Positions 25,825-36,200 of a DNA stretch of 64,000 nucleotides are shown one piece after another. Below the pieces are notes generated by a model. The model was not told where the DNA came from. It was given only the letters and a program-made list of their open reading frames with translations, and ran no database searches. A program made the translations under genes and the position numbers. Each line of letters begins with the position of its first letter. Position 1 is the first letter of the stretch. The DNA is from Paenibacillus plantarum (GTDB lineage: Bacteria > Bacillota > Bacilli > Paenibacillales > NBRC-103111), in the NCBI RefSeq assembly GCF_013141695.1, contig NZ_WHNY01000050.1:1-64000 (forward strand). Reading direction: 5' to 3'.

Positions 25825-28800
25825 TTACTTCGTTACTTTTACAATCATCGTATCACTGGATGTGGCTCCGGCATAGTTGACAAGCTCAGCTCGATACTCA
25901 TAGTTGCCTATTGCTCTATTTGTCACGGTCATTACTGATGATTGGGCATTAGGTGTATGATTGGTCAGTGCTTCTGTATAGATAAGAACACCGTTCTCAT
26001 ATAAATGATACACCCCGCCATTGGTTCCCCACCACATGTTCATGCTAACTTTAAAATTGCCATCACCATCCCAGTTATCGTGGGATAGAACCGGTTTATC
26101 CGGCGCTGCTTTCGTGACTGTTACAACGTGCGTACTGCTCGTCGTTGTGCCGAATGCATTAGTAAGCTCCGCAAAGTAACGATAGGTCCCATTCTTTTTG
26201 CCGTAAACTGCGGTTACTACCGTTTGTGCGTTTGGTGAATTATCCGTGAGAATTTGCGTATCGATTAATACATCATTCTCGTAAAGTTTATAAATTCTAC
26301 CGTTTTCTCCGTACCACATGTTCATCGTTACATTGTAACTACCGTCGTGTAGCGCTGTATCATACCCATTGTCATCCGATAGTACCACTGTACCCGGTTT
26401 AGCTTTACTTTTTGCTGCAATATTGTTCACAGTTGCCGTTGCCGTGCCATGATTTCCTGCTGCATCGACGAAATCGAAGGTAAAGCTGCCGTTAAAGTTG
26501 AACGTATAGCTGTTTGAACCCCCATTATTCGTAATCGTTACCGCTTCACTCGGTGTAATTGTGGCAATCACACTTTGTGCGTTTACCACGCTATATGCCA
26601 CTGTTGCAGTTGGTAAAGCATGATCGATATTACTGACTACATAATGAGTTACATTGGATACGTTGCCTGCGGCATCGGTTCCTCTTGCGTACACCGTGTT
26701 ATTTGCGGAAACAACAACAGGGTCTGTGTACACTGTCCATGTGCCGTTTGTTCCTATTTTGTATTCATTTGCCACTGCATCAGCCGGATAACTGATCGTG
26801 ACGATGACATCGGTATTGGTTGGTGACATCACATCTGCCGATAAGGTTGCATCTGCTGGAGGTGTCTTATCATTCAGCGTCACTTTCACCTCAGTCTCGG
26901 CATAAAGGGAGGTCAATGGATTCGTGACACGGATCACAGCACTGCCTACAGTCAGAGCATTCAGCTGACCTTGGGCATCAATGACTGCCACATCGCTGTT
27001 CGTGCTGCTCCAAAGCAGATATTGATCCGTTGCATCGCTCGGCGTTATCCCCGCCGAAAATAGATGCGTATCTCCTATTTGCAAATCAAGCGCCTGGGTA
27101 TTCAAGCTGATGCCCGTAGGGGGGATAAACTCGAACTTGGCCACATCCGCACGAAGCGGACTGTCATGTGCTGAATTCGCATCCTCGACCGTGATGTAGC
27201 TGGCACTTCCTCGCGGCAAATCATAGCTGCCCAGTACCTGCCATGAGCCTTGCAGCGTAGATTGATCGACGATCTTAGAATCCCTCTTTACGCCATCCGT
27301 ATAAATTGAGTATTCGGCTGCTTTCGTCGTATACGCCGGAGTTGCAGGCGTTCCTGGCAAATAAACCGATACCCTATATCGTCCGGGCTGGGTGATTGTC
27401 GGCGTCCATTTGGCCGACGCGCCCGTTGGATTCGTAATCGCTCGCGAAATGCCGCCGTTATAACCTTGGAGAACCGTAGAAGTCACCCACTTATTCGTAG
27501 CGGTTCCCAGAGGCCCCCCCACTTCTGTGTATCCTCCGTTTGTGCCATAGCTACTATAGATTGTAACCTGCTGTATGACGGGCATCGTTACTTGGATCTT
27601 CGCTTCGGCATACAGGGAAGTTAACGGATTCGTGGCACGAATCACCGCTTCTCCAACTCCTGTCGCATTCGCATGCCCCTCGGCATCAACAGTCACGACT
27701 TGACTGTTCGAACTGCTCCAAACCAGCGTTTGGTCAGTAGCCCCAGCAGGCGTAAACACAGCCGTGAAGGCATGCGTATCTCCTACACTCATGTTCAGTG
27801 AATCGGTATCCATAGCGATTCCTGTTGCAGGAATCGCCTCTAGCTTGATGACATCCGCCCGAAGCGGACGATCGTGAGTGGGACTCGTGTCTTCGAGCAG
27901 GATATAACTGCTTGTTCCCCTTGGAAACTCATAGGTACCCAACACCTGCCAAGATCCCTGCTGAGAGAATTGATCAACAGCTTTCGTTTCCTGTTTTACT
28001 CCGTTGATATAGATTGAATACGCAGCCATCTTCGTGGTATTCACCGGAGTGGCGGGCGTTCCAGGAAGATACGTTGAAACCCGATACCGTCCGGACGCAG
28101 ACACATTCGGTGTCCACTTGGCCGATGCGCCCGTTGGGTTCGTAATCGCTCGCGAAATGCCGCCGTTATAGCCTTTGAGCACGGATGACGTTACCCATTT
28201 GTTAGTCGCTGTACCAAGCGGCCCATTGACTTCCGCATAGCCTCCCATGCTGTAACCACTATACAGAGTGATCGGATTGGTAATCGTCGGCGGGATCTCT
28301 TCGATATAAGGAGCCTCCAACATACCTTTGACATAAATCGGATTCTCGTCTAGCCTCAGCCGCACATAGCCATTCGTTGGCGTATAAGTTAACATATTTC
28401 CCATAATGTCTGTGACTTGCAGGGGGCTGCTAGTATAGAGTTTGAGATCGGCTCCCGCAGGAGCGTACATGACCCGAATATCTTCTGTTGCATTATGAAA
28501 CTTATGACTATAAACGCCAGGTCCAACATCCTCCGTTATTTGGAAATCCGCTCCCGTTAATTCACGGGTCATAGTCGCATAAGCGGCATAGGCCGGCTTC
28601 GGAACATAAGCACCTTTGGCATCCTCAGGATTCCGAATCAAGCCGAACGTTCCCTCAAATTCATTCGGAACCGTAGATTTATTTTGCAAATTATAAATAT
28701 TAATTTTTTCGATCCCATTTGCCAAAGCAGTGACAATTCTTCGAGCTACATAGTTGGCTTGGACATGCTCATCGAAATTAAAGTTACTAAATCCTGTCTC

Positions 28801-29877
28801 CGAAAGATTAATAGGAATGGTTTGGTTGTTGTTATACATTTTCATCATATTTCTGTGCCTATTGATATCTTTAACGAAATCCTCTGGATTCCTCGTATAC
28901 GAATGAAACGAATACTCATCCATATAATTCAGCGCACCCTTTTGATAAAGCGCTTCCAAAAATGAGTCTGAACCCAGTTCACCAAAGACAAATCCTGTTA
29001 TTTTCACATTCGGAAAAAGGGGATGGATTTGTTCGTAGGAGGTTTTCAACAAATTGAAGTAAAAATCCGCTTTCTCTGCCTCAGTGCTAAGTCCCTTCCC
29101 AAACGAAGGAATGTCCGGTTCGTTCCAAACCTCCACCTGTCCGATCTGGGGATATCTGCTCAATACTTGCTTCCCATATTCAGCAAATGCCATTCTCCCC
29201 TCCAAGCTTGTGGGTGCATTTCCTTCGTCATAGAAATTATTATATAACGCCAGAGTGATATAAGGTTTGAGATCATTCGCCGCCACACGCGACATGAAAT
29301 CATCATGGAAAGATTTGAAGTTATAAATCCCCTTCGTCGTATCCTCGATGTCCCCCCAGCGCAAGGCATCCCTGACATACTTAACCCCCATTTTCTTGGC
29401 AATCGGTATCAGCGCAGCAGAATCTTGAGCAATAAGATCGGTTCGAGCAGCATGCGTTTGTACAGAAAAATGCGAATCCGCCACTTGGCTCAGATCGAAA
29501 CTGGAAACGACCGCAAACGAGGTATCTTTGGAGGCAATAACGTTCCCGTTCTGCTTGGCTGTAATCACTAAGTTGAACCATCCCTTTTTCCCAGGATTAA
29601 CGGTTAGCAGGGTCGTTCCATCACTTACAGCTTGGCTTCCAGACTGTACGGTGTTATTCCAATAATCGGAATAAACCCAATCAATCGAGTCGCCATCCGT
29701 ATTGATTTTGAAGCTCTTGGTGTCATTTTCATAGAAAATGTTCCCTACTGTAGTTTGTTCGATGGTTAATGCTGCCGCATAAGCCACTTGGTTTCCTGAG
29801 ATCAGGGTGAACCCATACGTTGCTAGTAGAGCAAACACCACACATGCAGAACTTAGACGACTTATCACTCTTTTCAT
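25825..29877 (-). CDS. Secreted clan GH-A (GH39-like) glycosidase with CBM, Big2 and C-terminal binding modules
   Basis: A 1350-residue exported protein with a signal peptide (about 1-35, ending AYAA). The catalytic TIM-barrel (about 135-460) has E253 in VEVWNEPD as acid/base and E360 in INLSETGF as nucleophile, a clan GH-A pattern closest to GH39; the exact family is uncertain. Two repeats follow, each a carbohydrate-binding-like module (TNKWVTS, GGISRAITNPTGASAKW, RADVIKLE) plus a Big2 Ig domain. A chitobiase-like segment comes next, then two copies of a module with MNMWYG/MNMWWG and KLYENDVLID/HLYENGVLIY. No SLH anchor is present. It follows the FAD oxidoreductase gene by 108 bp and probably degrades the polysaccharide imported by the permeases upstream. 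Confidence 0.82.
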   Translation of the reverse strand: MKRVISRLSSACVVFALLATYGFTLISGNQVAYAAALTIEQTTVGNIFYENDTKSFKINTDGDSIDWVYSDYWNNTVQSGSQAVSDGTTLLTVNPGKKGWFNLVITAKQNGNVIASKDTSFAVVSSFDLSQVADSHFSVQTHAARTDLIAQDSAALIPIAKKMGVKYVRDALRWGDIEDTTKGIYNFKSFHDDFMSRVAANDLKPYITLALYNNFYDEGNAPTSLEGRMAFAEYGKQVLSRYPQIGQVEVWNEPDIPSFGKGLSTEAEKADFYFNLLKTSYEQIHPLFPNVKITGFVFGELGSDSFLEALYQKGALNYMDEYSFHSYTRNPEDFVKDINRHRNMMKMYNNNQTIPINLSETGFSNFNFDEHVQANYVARRIVTALANGIEKINIYNLQNKSTVPNEFEGTFGLIRNPEDAKGAYVPKPAYAAYATMTRELTGADFQITEDVGPGVYSHKFHNATEDIRVMYAPAGADLKLYTSSPLQVTDIMGNMLTYTPTNGYVRLRLDENPIYVKGMLEAPYIEEIPPTITNPITLYSGYSMGGYAEVNGPLGTATNKWVTSSVLKGYNGGISRAITNPTGASAKWTPNVSASGRYRVSTYLPGTPATPVNTTKMAAYSIYINGVKQETKAVDQFSQQGSWQVLGTYEFPRGTSSYILLEDTSPTHDRPLRADVIKLEAIPATGIAMDTDSLNMSVGDTHAFTAVFTPAGATDQTLVWSSSNSQVVTVDAEGHANATGVGEAVIRATNPLTSLYAEAKIQVTMPVIQQVTIYSSYGTNGGYTEVGGPLGTATNKWVTSTVLQGYNGGISRAITNPTGASAKWTPTITQPGRYRVSVYLPGTPATPAYTTKAAEYSIYTDGVKRDSKIVDQSTLQGSWQVLGSYDLPRGSASYITVEDANSAHDSPLRADVAKFEFIPPTGISLNTQALDLQIGDTHLFSAGITPSDATDQYLLWSSTNSDVAVIDAQGQLNALTVGSAVIRVTNPLTSLYAETEVKVTLNDKTPPADATLSADVMSPTNTDVIVTISYPADAVANEYKIGTNGTWTVYTDPVVVSANNTVYARGTDAAGNVSNVTHYVVSNIDHALPTATVAYSVVNAQSVIATITPSEAVTITNNGGSNSYTFNFNGSFTFDFVDAAGNHGTATATVNNIAAKSKAKPGTVVLSDDNGYDTALHDGSYNVTMNMWYGENGRIYKLYENDVLIDTQILTDNSPNAQTVVTAVYGKKNGTYRYFAELTNAFGTTTSSTHVVTVTKAAPDKPVLSHDNWDGDGNFKVSMNMWWGTNGGVYHLYENGVLIYTEALTNHTPNAQSSVMTVTNRAIGNYEYRAELVNYAGATSSDTMIVKVTK
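26880..28310. repeat. Internal tandem duplication of a CBM-Big2 unit
   Basis: Two DNA units of about 714 bp inside the secreted glycosidase gene encode the same CBM-like plus Big2 pair. For example, the GGATTCGTGG/GGATTCGTGA region and the phrase GCTCGCGAAATGCCGCCGTT recur at matching offsets (near 27440 and 28150). Identity is highest in the CBM part. Confidence 0.75.
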
Positions 29878-29985
29878 TGCCTTACATCTCCCTTCAAATG
29901 TAAATCGTTTTTAAAAAACACTCGACACCTCGTCTATAAAAGTCACCTCCTTCCTTATTTAGCGCCACGTACATACCTTTTTCCA

Positions 29986-31326
29986 TTACTGATTCAACAC
30001 ATGTGTTTCCTTAACAGGACCTTCTACGAATTGGCCCCGAGTTTGGAGAATATAACGAATCTCTTCGGCAGAAATCATACGAACATCGTTGAAGCCAGAT
30101 TTGACGGTTAAGGCTGCTGCGGTTCCTGCTGCTTCACCAATAGCGCTAATCCCTGACATGACACGGTAAGAAGCGTGGGCCTCAAAAGAACCACTAATAC
30201 AGCGCGAGCTTAATAGCAGATTGCCAAATCCTTTCGCAATAAGACTGCGATAAGGAATATGATAATACCCTGGGCTCGGCAAAATCGTCATATACTCTTG
30301 GTGATTTTTATTTCCATCCGGATCATGGACATCCACATCATAAGCACACGCCGCCACCATATCATCAAACTTGCGTACTTGCAGACAGTCTTCTCCGGTT
30401 AACATATAGTCGCCGATAACTCTGCGGCCTTCACGAACCCCTAACTTGGTGAAAATAGTTTCGATCTTCGCCTCCCGAAAGGCAGGATGTTCCCTGATTG
30501 CTTCAACTAGTTCATATACTTGAGCTTTTCCGATTTCAAAGGCACGTTCAACGGATCCTGGAATCGTGGGATCAACATCGCTTATCGCAGTCGAATTAAA
30601 CAGGAATGCCTTCCCATCTGGATAAGGAAATGCTAATACGCCCTGACGCATATTCGTGCTGTTCGTTCTCTGTTTCATCGTAATATAATAGGGCTTGAGT
30701 GTCTCTTCCAGCCAAAAAAAGCAGCCCCAGCTTGTGACATCCTTTACTTTGAACAGCGAGGCGTCGAATCCAGTCAGCTTGAAAGTAACCGTCGCCATCT
30801 GCATCTTTCCATCTTTATCTCGCCCCTTTTGAAACTCAGCTCCTGCCAATGCAGATAAATTCCCATCAGCCGTCCCGTCCAGAAACACGCGACCACATAC
30901 ACGCGTTTGCTTAGAACCAGTGATCGTCACTGAACGAATATTCCCATCTTCCACCTGTACAGCGTCCACTTCGCAGTCCGTCCATACGGTTAGATTTTTC
31001 TCTTTTTGAATTAATCGATGATAGGTTTCTTTTAATTCCTGTTCGTCATAGCTGGATACTGTTTCCTCGTCAAAGGTCAAGCCCGTATTCTGGTAGGCCT
31101 GCGGGAATAATTCCTTATGAATCCCCATGTTCACACATCTTCCATCATGATCACGAAACTTGCATACTAAAGCTATAGCGGCATGGACGCCTGTTCCGCC
31201 AATCTCACTCATTTTTTCAATAAGCAACACTTTACTGTTTAATCTAGAAGCAGCTAAAGCTGCACAAATGCCACCTACGCCTGCCCCAACAATCACAATA
31301 TCAAAATCGTTTGTACAATCATTCAC
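29986..31326 (-). CDS. FAD-dependent oxidoreductase (FAD_oxidored family)
   Basis: A 446-residue flavoprotein. The dinucleotide-binding motif IVGAGVGGICAALAA lies at about residues 11-25, followed by VLLIEK and IGGTGVHAA. FLDGTADGNLSALAGAEF (about 150-167) and the C-terminal LLLSSRCISGSFEAHASYRVM are typical of the FAD_oxidored/glucose-inhibited-division-like group often found in carbohydrate clusters. It may oxidise a sugar-derived compound; the substrate is unknown. The start is GTG 31326 with AAAGGAG eight bases upstream; a GTG three codons earlier overlaps that site. It follows the permease gene by 32 bp. Confidence 0.8.
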   Translation of the reverse strand: MNDCTNDFDIVIVGAGVGGICAALAASRLNSKVLLIEKMSEIGGTGVHAAIALVCKFRDHDGRCVNMGIHKELFPQAYQNTGLTFDEETVSSYDEQELKETYHRLIQKEKNLTVWTDCEVDAVQVEDGNIRSVTITGSKQTRVCGRVFLDGTADGNLSALAGAEFQKGRDKDGKMQMATVTFKLTGFDASLFKVKDVTSWGCFFWLEETLKPYYITMKQRTNSTNMRQGVLAFPYPDGKAFLFNSTAISDVDPTIPGSVERAFEIGKAQVYELVEAIREHPAFREAKIETIFTKLGVREGRRVIGDYMLTGEDCLQVRKFDDMVAACAYDVDVHDPDGNKNHQEYMTILPSPGYYHIPYRSLIAKGFGNLLLSSRCISGSFEAHASYRVMSGISAIGEAAGTAAALTVKSGFNDVRMISAEEIRYILQTRGQFVEGPVKETHVLNQ

Positions 31327-31358
31327 GGATATCACTCCTTTATTAAATTTCGCTGCTG

Positions 31359-32180
31359 TTACCCTTTCAGGCCGCTGCTGGCAATGCCTTCAACAAAGAA
31401 TCTTTGGAAGATGGCTACGACGATGATGAGAGGAAGCAGCGCCGATACCGAAGCAGCCATAATCAGCGAATAATTTGCACCGTACTCATCTACAAAACTG
31501 GAAAGACCTATCGGTAGTGTGAACAATTCACTCGAACGCAGGAAGATCAACGGATTCTCATATTCATTCCAGTGCCATGTAAAGGTCAATATGAGAAGTG
31601 TCACGATGGCAGGCTTCGTTAATGGCAAGCAAATTTGCCAATAGATCCGGAAGAATCCCGCTCCATCCGCTTTTGCCGCTTCAAGCAGCTCATTCGGAAT
31701 TGTACTGAAAAATTGCCGCATCAGGAACGTTCCGAATACGGTAAAAATTCCCGGTAAAATGACGGCCCAATGGGTATTCACCAAGCCAACGCGATCGAAC
31801 AGGATAAACCTAGGGACAAGCAGTACCTGAGCAGGTATGATCATCGTAGCCAAGTACATCAGGAAGATTAGATCTCTTCCCTTAAAGTTCAATTTAGCGA
31901 ACGCGAACCCAGCCAGGGAGCTAGTGATGATGGAGCCAACAACCGTAAAGAAAGTGATTTTGGCCGAGTTCCAATAAAACAAAGCAAATTTATATTTGCC
32001 ACCCCAAACCTCTTCATAATTCGAGAGAATCGGATTTTGGGGAATCCAATTGATCGGGTATTTGAATAAATCAGCTTGGATTTTGAAAGACGAAGAAATC
32101 ATCCAGATAAACGGGATCAAGACCAATACACCCAAAACCAACATGACAAGCGTTACGCTTAATTTTCGCAAAGATACCAC
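31359..32180 (-). CDS. Carbohydrate ABC transporter permease, MalG-like (CUT1)
   Basis: A 273-residue inner-membrane permease with six hydrophobic helices. The cytosolic coupling motif EAAKADGAGFFRIYWQICLP (the EAA loop, about residues 168-187) identifies the MalG-type CUT1 family, as does the C-terminal FFVEGIASSGLKG. It starts with GTG 18 bp after the partner permease. It would form a heterodimer with that partner, and an ATPase encoded elsewhere, to import an oligosaccharide. No binding protein gene lies next to this pair. Confidence 0.92.
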   Translation of the reverse strand: MVSLRKLSVTLVMLVLGVLVLIPFIWMISSSFKIQADLFKYPINWIPQNPILSNYEEVWGGKYKFALFYWNSAKITFFTVVGSIITSSLAGFAFAKLNFKGRDLIFLMYLATMIIPAQVLLVPRFILFDRVGLVNTHWAVILPGIFTVFGTFLMRQFFSTIPNELLEAAKADGAGFFRIYWQICLPLTKPAIVTLLILTFTWHWNEYENPLIFLRSSELFTLPIGLSSFVDEYGANYSLIMAASVSALLPLIIVVAIFQRFFVEGIASSGLKG

Positions 32181-32198
32181 TACGAACCCACTCCTCCA

Positions 32199-33098
32199 CT
32201 AAAAGTGCTGCTGCCACTTCTTCTGACTGCGCCATTGAATCAAAGTAATCGAAAAGATGATGACGAACAAAACCCATGACATTGCTGCCGCATAACCCAT
32301 TTTATAATTCTGGAAGGCAGTGAGATAAATATGATAAGCAATAACCATCGTAGAGTTGACCGGTCCGCCTTGTGTCATCACATTCACAACCGCAAAAACC
32401 TGGAAGGTGGAAATAATCAGTGTAATAGCAATCAAAAAGGTCGTTGGTTTCAGCATGGGTACTGTGATACTGAAAAACTGCCTCATCCCTGTCGCCCCGT
32501 CAATCGAAGCCGCTTCATATAAATCTTTCGGAATCCCCTGCAATCCCGCCATATACAGCACCATCGTGTATCCGATGTAAGTCCACACGACCATAATGAT
32601 GATAGCTGGCAATGCCCATGCTGTACTCCCCAACCACTCAGGAGGATTGGCAATCCCTAGTGATCTTAGGAAGGCATTGATGGGACCATCCTGGGCATTG
32701 TAAAGCACGCTCCATACCACAGAGACAGCAACCAAGCTGCTGACATAAGGCAGGAAAAACAAAGTTCGTAATAAACCCTTGGCATAGACATGTCGATTAA
32801 GCAAAACAGCTACAACTAAACCTATCGCCATTGCACTGGGCACCGTTACGCCTGTCAAAATAAAATTGTTCCTCAGTGCATGCCATAAGTAAACGTCATT
32901 CACTAATTTTTCAAGATTTCCTAGTCCAGCGAAACTCAGCCCAGCAAAGCCCTTTAAGTAATCCCAATCTGCAAATATCAGCATAAAACTGAAAAGCAGA
33001 GGTAGAATGACGAAGAAAAAAACGCCGAGAAAGTTCGGCAAAATAAACAAATACCCCGCCAATTGTTCCTTCATATTATGTTTGGACACTCGTCGCAT
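32199..33098 (-). CDS. Carbohydrate ABC transporter permease, MalF/UgpA-like (CUT1)
   Basis: A 299-residue membrane permease with six helices; the N-terminal GYLFILPNFLGVFFFVILPLL is typical. The EAA loop EAASIDGATGMRQFFSITVP lies at about residues 197-216. The ATG follows GAGGTGGC. It is the first gene of a four-gene run: permease, permease, FAD oxidoreductase, secreted glycosidase. Directly upstream lies the terminator of the SLH-GH42 gene, so it needs its own promoter or read-through. The expected binding protein is missing here but a lone one exists at 46410. Confidence 0.92.
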   Translation of the reverse strand: MRRVSKHNMKEQLAGYLFILPNFLGVFFFVILPLLFSFMLIFADWDYLKGFAGLSFAGLGNLEKLVNDVYLWHALRNNFILTGVTVPSAMAIGLVVAVLLNRHVYAKGLLRTLFFLPYVSSLVAVSVVWSVLYNAQDGPINAFLRSLGIANPPEWLGSTAWALPAIIIMVVWTYIGYTMVLYMAGLQGIPKDLYEAASIDGATGMRQFFSITVPMLKPTTFLIAITLIISTFQVFAVVNVMTQGGPVNSTMVIAYHIYLTAFQNYKMGYAAAMSWVLFVIIFSITLIQWRSQKKWQQHF

Positions 33099-33231
33099 GA
33101 TGCCACCTCATTTAGCTATATTCAACCCATACCCGTATCATAAACAGTAGTGAATCAGAGTGGAATGGCGTGATTTAGGTTGTTACAGCGTTGATTTTAA
33201 GATGTAGGGAAACGAATGAAAACAAATGAGC

Positions 33232-33257
33232 AAAAAAAAACCTAGCCTGTGGCTAGG
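33232..33257 (-). terminator. Terminator of the SLH-GH42 gene
   Basis: CCTAGCC (33241-33247) pairs with GGCTAGG (33251-33257) around a 3-base loop. On the minus strand it is followed by nine U. Confidence 0.9.
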
Positions 33258-33293
33258 TCTCTTCCATATTGAGCTCGGAGATGAATAGGCAAG

Positions 33294-36200
33294 TTACTGG
33301 GTAAGCTTGCTTCCCGTGTCGGCTGAACGCTTAAAGGAAATCAGCCTTAGAATGGCAGTAACCGTTTCTGCCCGTGTTGTTTGTTCGCTTGGATGGAACT
33401 GTTCTCCATCCCCCTCTATAACACCCTTCCGGGCTGCTTCATATACATACCCGGCGGCCCATTGTGGGATATTCGCATGATCCGAGAAAGCCTTACCCGT
33501 TGCCGGACTTGCGGTCCCTTCTTGACCGGTGGCGCGCATGAGCAGCACTGTCATTTCAGCGCGTGAAATAAACGACTGGGGACGCATGCTACCATCCTCA
33601 TAACCTTCCAGCCATCCCCCAAATACGGCATCGGCCACAGCTTGCTTCGCCCAGGAGCTGATGGCGCCGGAATCCGTAAAATCAAGCTTCCCGCCACTTG
33701 CTGCAGGCTTCATAGTCCGCACCAACAGCACCAGGAATTCCTCCCTGGTCACCGACCTGTCTGGTTTGAAGGTGTAATCCTCATATCCGTTGACCAAACC
33801 TTGGGCTAACGCCTCCCTGATGCCTGACTCCGCCCAATGGCCCTCAATATCCGTTGGTAGATTTGCGGGATGATGGGTATTGCCCGGATGCTCCGGCATT
33901 CTGTCCATGGCAAACACGGCAAACTTGGCAAAGTGATCTACTAGGACGGTGATGTCGTTCCCGTTCACCTCACCGCCGATTTCCACCCATTCCTGTGCTT
34001 TTTCGTTGTAGTAGAAGATAGCAGCCTTTTGGCCGTCTTTAATCTTCTCGGGCTTAAACTGCAGCGTCAAGGTCACGGCTTGGGTGAAGGGACCTTCCAC
34101 ATCCTTTGTAATTTCATAGACAGTGCTTAAGAATGTACCCGGCGAACGGACTGTCAGCCCTTTGATATCATACAGCTTCTCAATGCCAATTCGTACGGAC
34201 GTGTTTAAACTTCCGGCAGGAATGTGCAGGCGCACATCCTGACCCAATCCCACATCCCCTGCCTCTCCAGCAACCAGAGTCAGCTTGCCTGTCGTAAGAC
34301 TGCCGGGAGGAACATAGGTTGATGAGCTTTCCTGGCTTGGCTTGTAAAACACAATCTGAACTGTTCGGGGCAAATGCACGCCATCCAGACTGACCTCAAC
34401 AAGAGCTGTACCCGCTTCGGTTGAAGTAAGAGTTGCCGTATATACTCCGTTCTCCTCCACAATCGGGCTTAACTGTCCAAGAGAAGCCGAAAGCTGAACA
34501 GAGGCGCCTGTGGTAACGGCGTTTCCATCCTTGTCTTTAAGCTCCAGCTTGATTGTTGCCATACTGATGCCATCTGCCAGAACCCGGTCCTGACTTCCGC
34601 TCAGCAAACTTTTATTAACCGAGGCAGATGAGCCCAGATCCAACAAGTACGGCGCATACGGCTGGAGCTCCAGATCAGAAGCATTCACGGAAACATCCGC
34701 AATTAGATCTTTGGAGATGCCCGCTGGATGTTCTTCAAGCTGCACGGAGACGCGCTTTGCTTCCCCACTGTAGTTGACCAGATTCAGCAGCAGCCGACCC
34801 TTATGCGCCGCCGTCTCCCAGCCCACATCGGTTACCAGGGAACCAGTAACGGCATCCGTCACACGAACAGGAAGCGTGTTCATCTGTTCCAGCACCGGAA
34901 GCACCGCTGCCCGGATTTCCCCGACGCTCGGCGATACCAGCTTGCCCGCTCCAAATACGGTCGGCAACACGATCGCTCGGCTCACGACGGCATCATGAAG
35001 CTCATCAGGCAGCGGTTGATCATGCTCGTTGCGCGAAAGAGATTCTTCGCCGACTAGCAACACCTTGCCGCCTGCCTCGCTGAATGCCTTTACAGCGGCA
35101 AGGGTATCCACGCTTACATGCGCAGCAGCTGGCACAATCAAGAGCTTGTAGCTGTCCAATCCGCCTTGAGCGGCCTGCTTCTCACTGACAAAGCCGATTC
35201 GTTGTCCGTTATACGCCAGGGCTGCATAGCTTTTTCGCAGCGTATCCTCGCTGGCATTGTTGTAGATGCTGGAGGCCAGGGAATATAGAATGGCGGCTTG
35301 AGGCTTCACATTCTGCAACGCCGTCACCTCTTCCGCCAGCCGGTTGAGATCAAGATTGGTTCTGCCGACATCCGCCACCACATCAGGCCGGTGGAGAAGA
35401 CTGCCCATAAAATCGCTGGTAGTATCATAGGTGCGTTCCCACACCCAGTTAGTGGATGCGCTTTTGCCATGAACGGCGCCTTGCCACAAGATGGCCCTTA
35501 CCCGCTTGGCCTGCTCGGGAATATACAGGTCGTCTCCGTCTTTAATGAAATGATGCTCCGAATTGAAAACAGGCGCCTGATTGAAAGAACGCTGCATGTC
35601 ATAGAAGCTGAGTTCTTTGATAAATCCGTCAGGCCCATCGGCGATGTAGTTTGATACATCATTGCCATTGATTTGGCTGAAGGCCGAGAACTGCTCGTAG
35701 TCCACACCCCAATTCAGACTATCCTGCAGCTTCGCCATCGTCTTGGACTGGACAGGCAGATTGGGAGCCATGCTATGAACAATATCCGCCATCCATTGAT
35801 GCCACTCTGAGAATACCTTGTTGTTAAAAGTTACCCAGTCATAGACAACAGGCCTGGCGGCGATGGCCGAAGGCATCTGAATCTGTTCAAAAGCGGTATA
35901 AGCCGTTCCATATACCCGATTCAGCTCGGCCAGCCTGTTTCCATATACTTCCTTCAGGTAGTCCTGCCACAACGGGAGATGGTAAGCGTCGCGATTGGTC
36001 TGGTATACCGGCTCATTCGACAGCGTAACCGTCAGCAGCGACTTGTAGTCCTTGACGAACGGGATCACGGTCCGCAAGTAATCCTCGATGACTTGCTTTG
36101 CTTTCGGATGATCGATTACGAATTTGATATTCCCTGCGCTTTCGCTCTTGAGCTCCGGATCTTTCTTTAGTAACCAATCCGGGAAATAGTGAGGAGAGAG

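Noticed and set aside
29878..29985. cre site upstream of the secreted GH-A enzyme
   Set aside because: TGTAAATCGTTTTTA has an extra base within the core compared with the cre consensus, so the match is not convincing.
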